A stretch of DNA of 64,000 bases from Nocardia stercoris (GTDB lineage Bacteria; Actinomycetota; Actinomycetes; Mycobacteriales; Mycobacteriaceae): positions 182,834 to 246,833 of the forward strand of contig NZ_RFFH01000010.1 of NCBI RefSeq assembly GCF_003696265.1, given 5' to 3'; not shown here. The stretch's first letter is position 1. The text below holds more notes on this DNA, generated by a model. That model made no database searches and was not told the origin of the DNA. It was given only the letters and a program-made list of their open reading frames with translations.

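Overview
The window is wholly coding on the + strand. It holds parts of two giant non-ribosomal peptide synthetase (NRPS) genes and nothing else: no RNA gene, mobile element, CRISPR array, regulator, transporter, thioesterase or MbtH-like gene, and no non-coding stretch longer than a few bases. The very high G+C content and the wording of the condensation domains (RLWFLYRLDGPSATYNIP) suggest an actinobacterium, probably of the mycolic-acid group (Nocardia or Rhodococcus). That taxon is an inference from style, not a measured match.

Gene 1 enters from the left edge inside an epimerization (E) domain and stops at 28409. Gene 2 starts at 28406, overlapping the stop in an ATGA, and stays open to the right edge (11,865 codons without a stop). 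Module order, with C condensation, A adenylation, T carrier and E epimerization: gene 1 = (E)-CAT-CATE-CAT-CATE-CAT-CATE-CAT; gene 2 = CATE-CAT-CATE-CAT-CATE-CAT-CATE-CAT-C-A(partial). I number the modules 0 to 16.

Every even-numbered complete module ends in an E domain and every odd-numbered one does not. Every C domain after an E domain is of the D-accepting (DCL) kind, and every other C domain is LCL. Carrier motifs agree: GGDSI before E, GGHSL elsewhere. The colinear product segment is therefore at least 16 residues of strictly alternating D and L configuration, as in linear gramicidin. Pocket residues read by eye give four A-domain classes: DVFSVA(A/G)V(F/Y)K in modules 1, 2, 4, 6, 8, 9 (unassigned, hydrophobic); DAYWWGGTFK in 3, 7, 11, 13, 15 (valine type); DAYHIGGSCK in 10, 12, 14 (unassigned); and LDTLLSSGDK in 5 (resembles the beta-alanine code). 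Predicted segment: aa0(D)-X-X(D)-Val-X(D)-betaAA-X(D)-Val-X(D)-X-Z(D)-Val-Z(D)-Val-Z(D)-Val-(Z?).

At larger scale the window is a tandem array of 8.0 to 9.1 kb dimodules (CATE+CAT), and the gene break lies exactly on a dimodule boundary. Paralogous domains share long exact DNA tracts, which points to ongoing gene conversion or unequal crossing-over. Several A and E domains carry in-frame minisatellites at recurring loop positions, with copy numbers that differ between paralogous modules.
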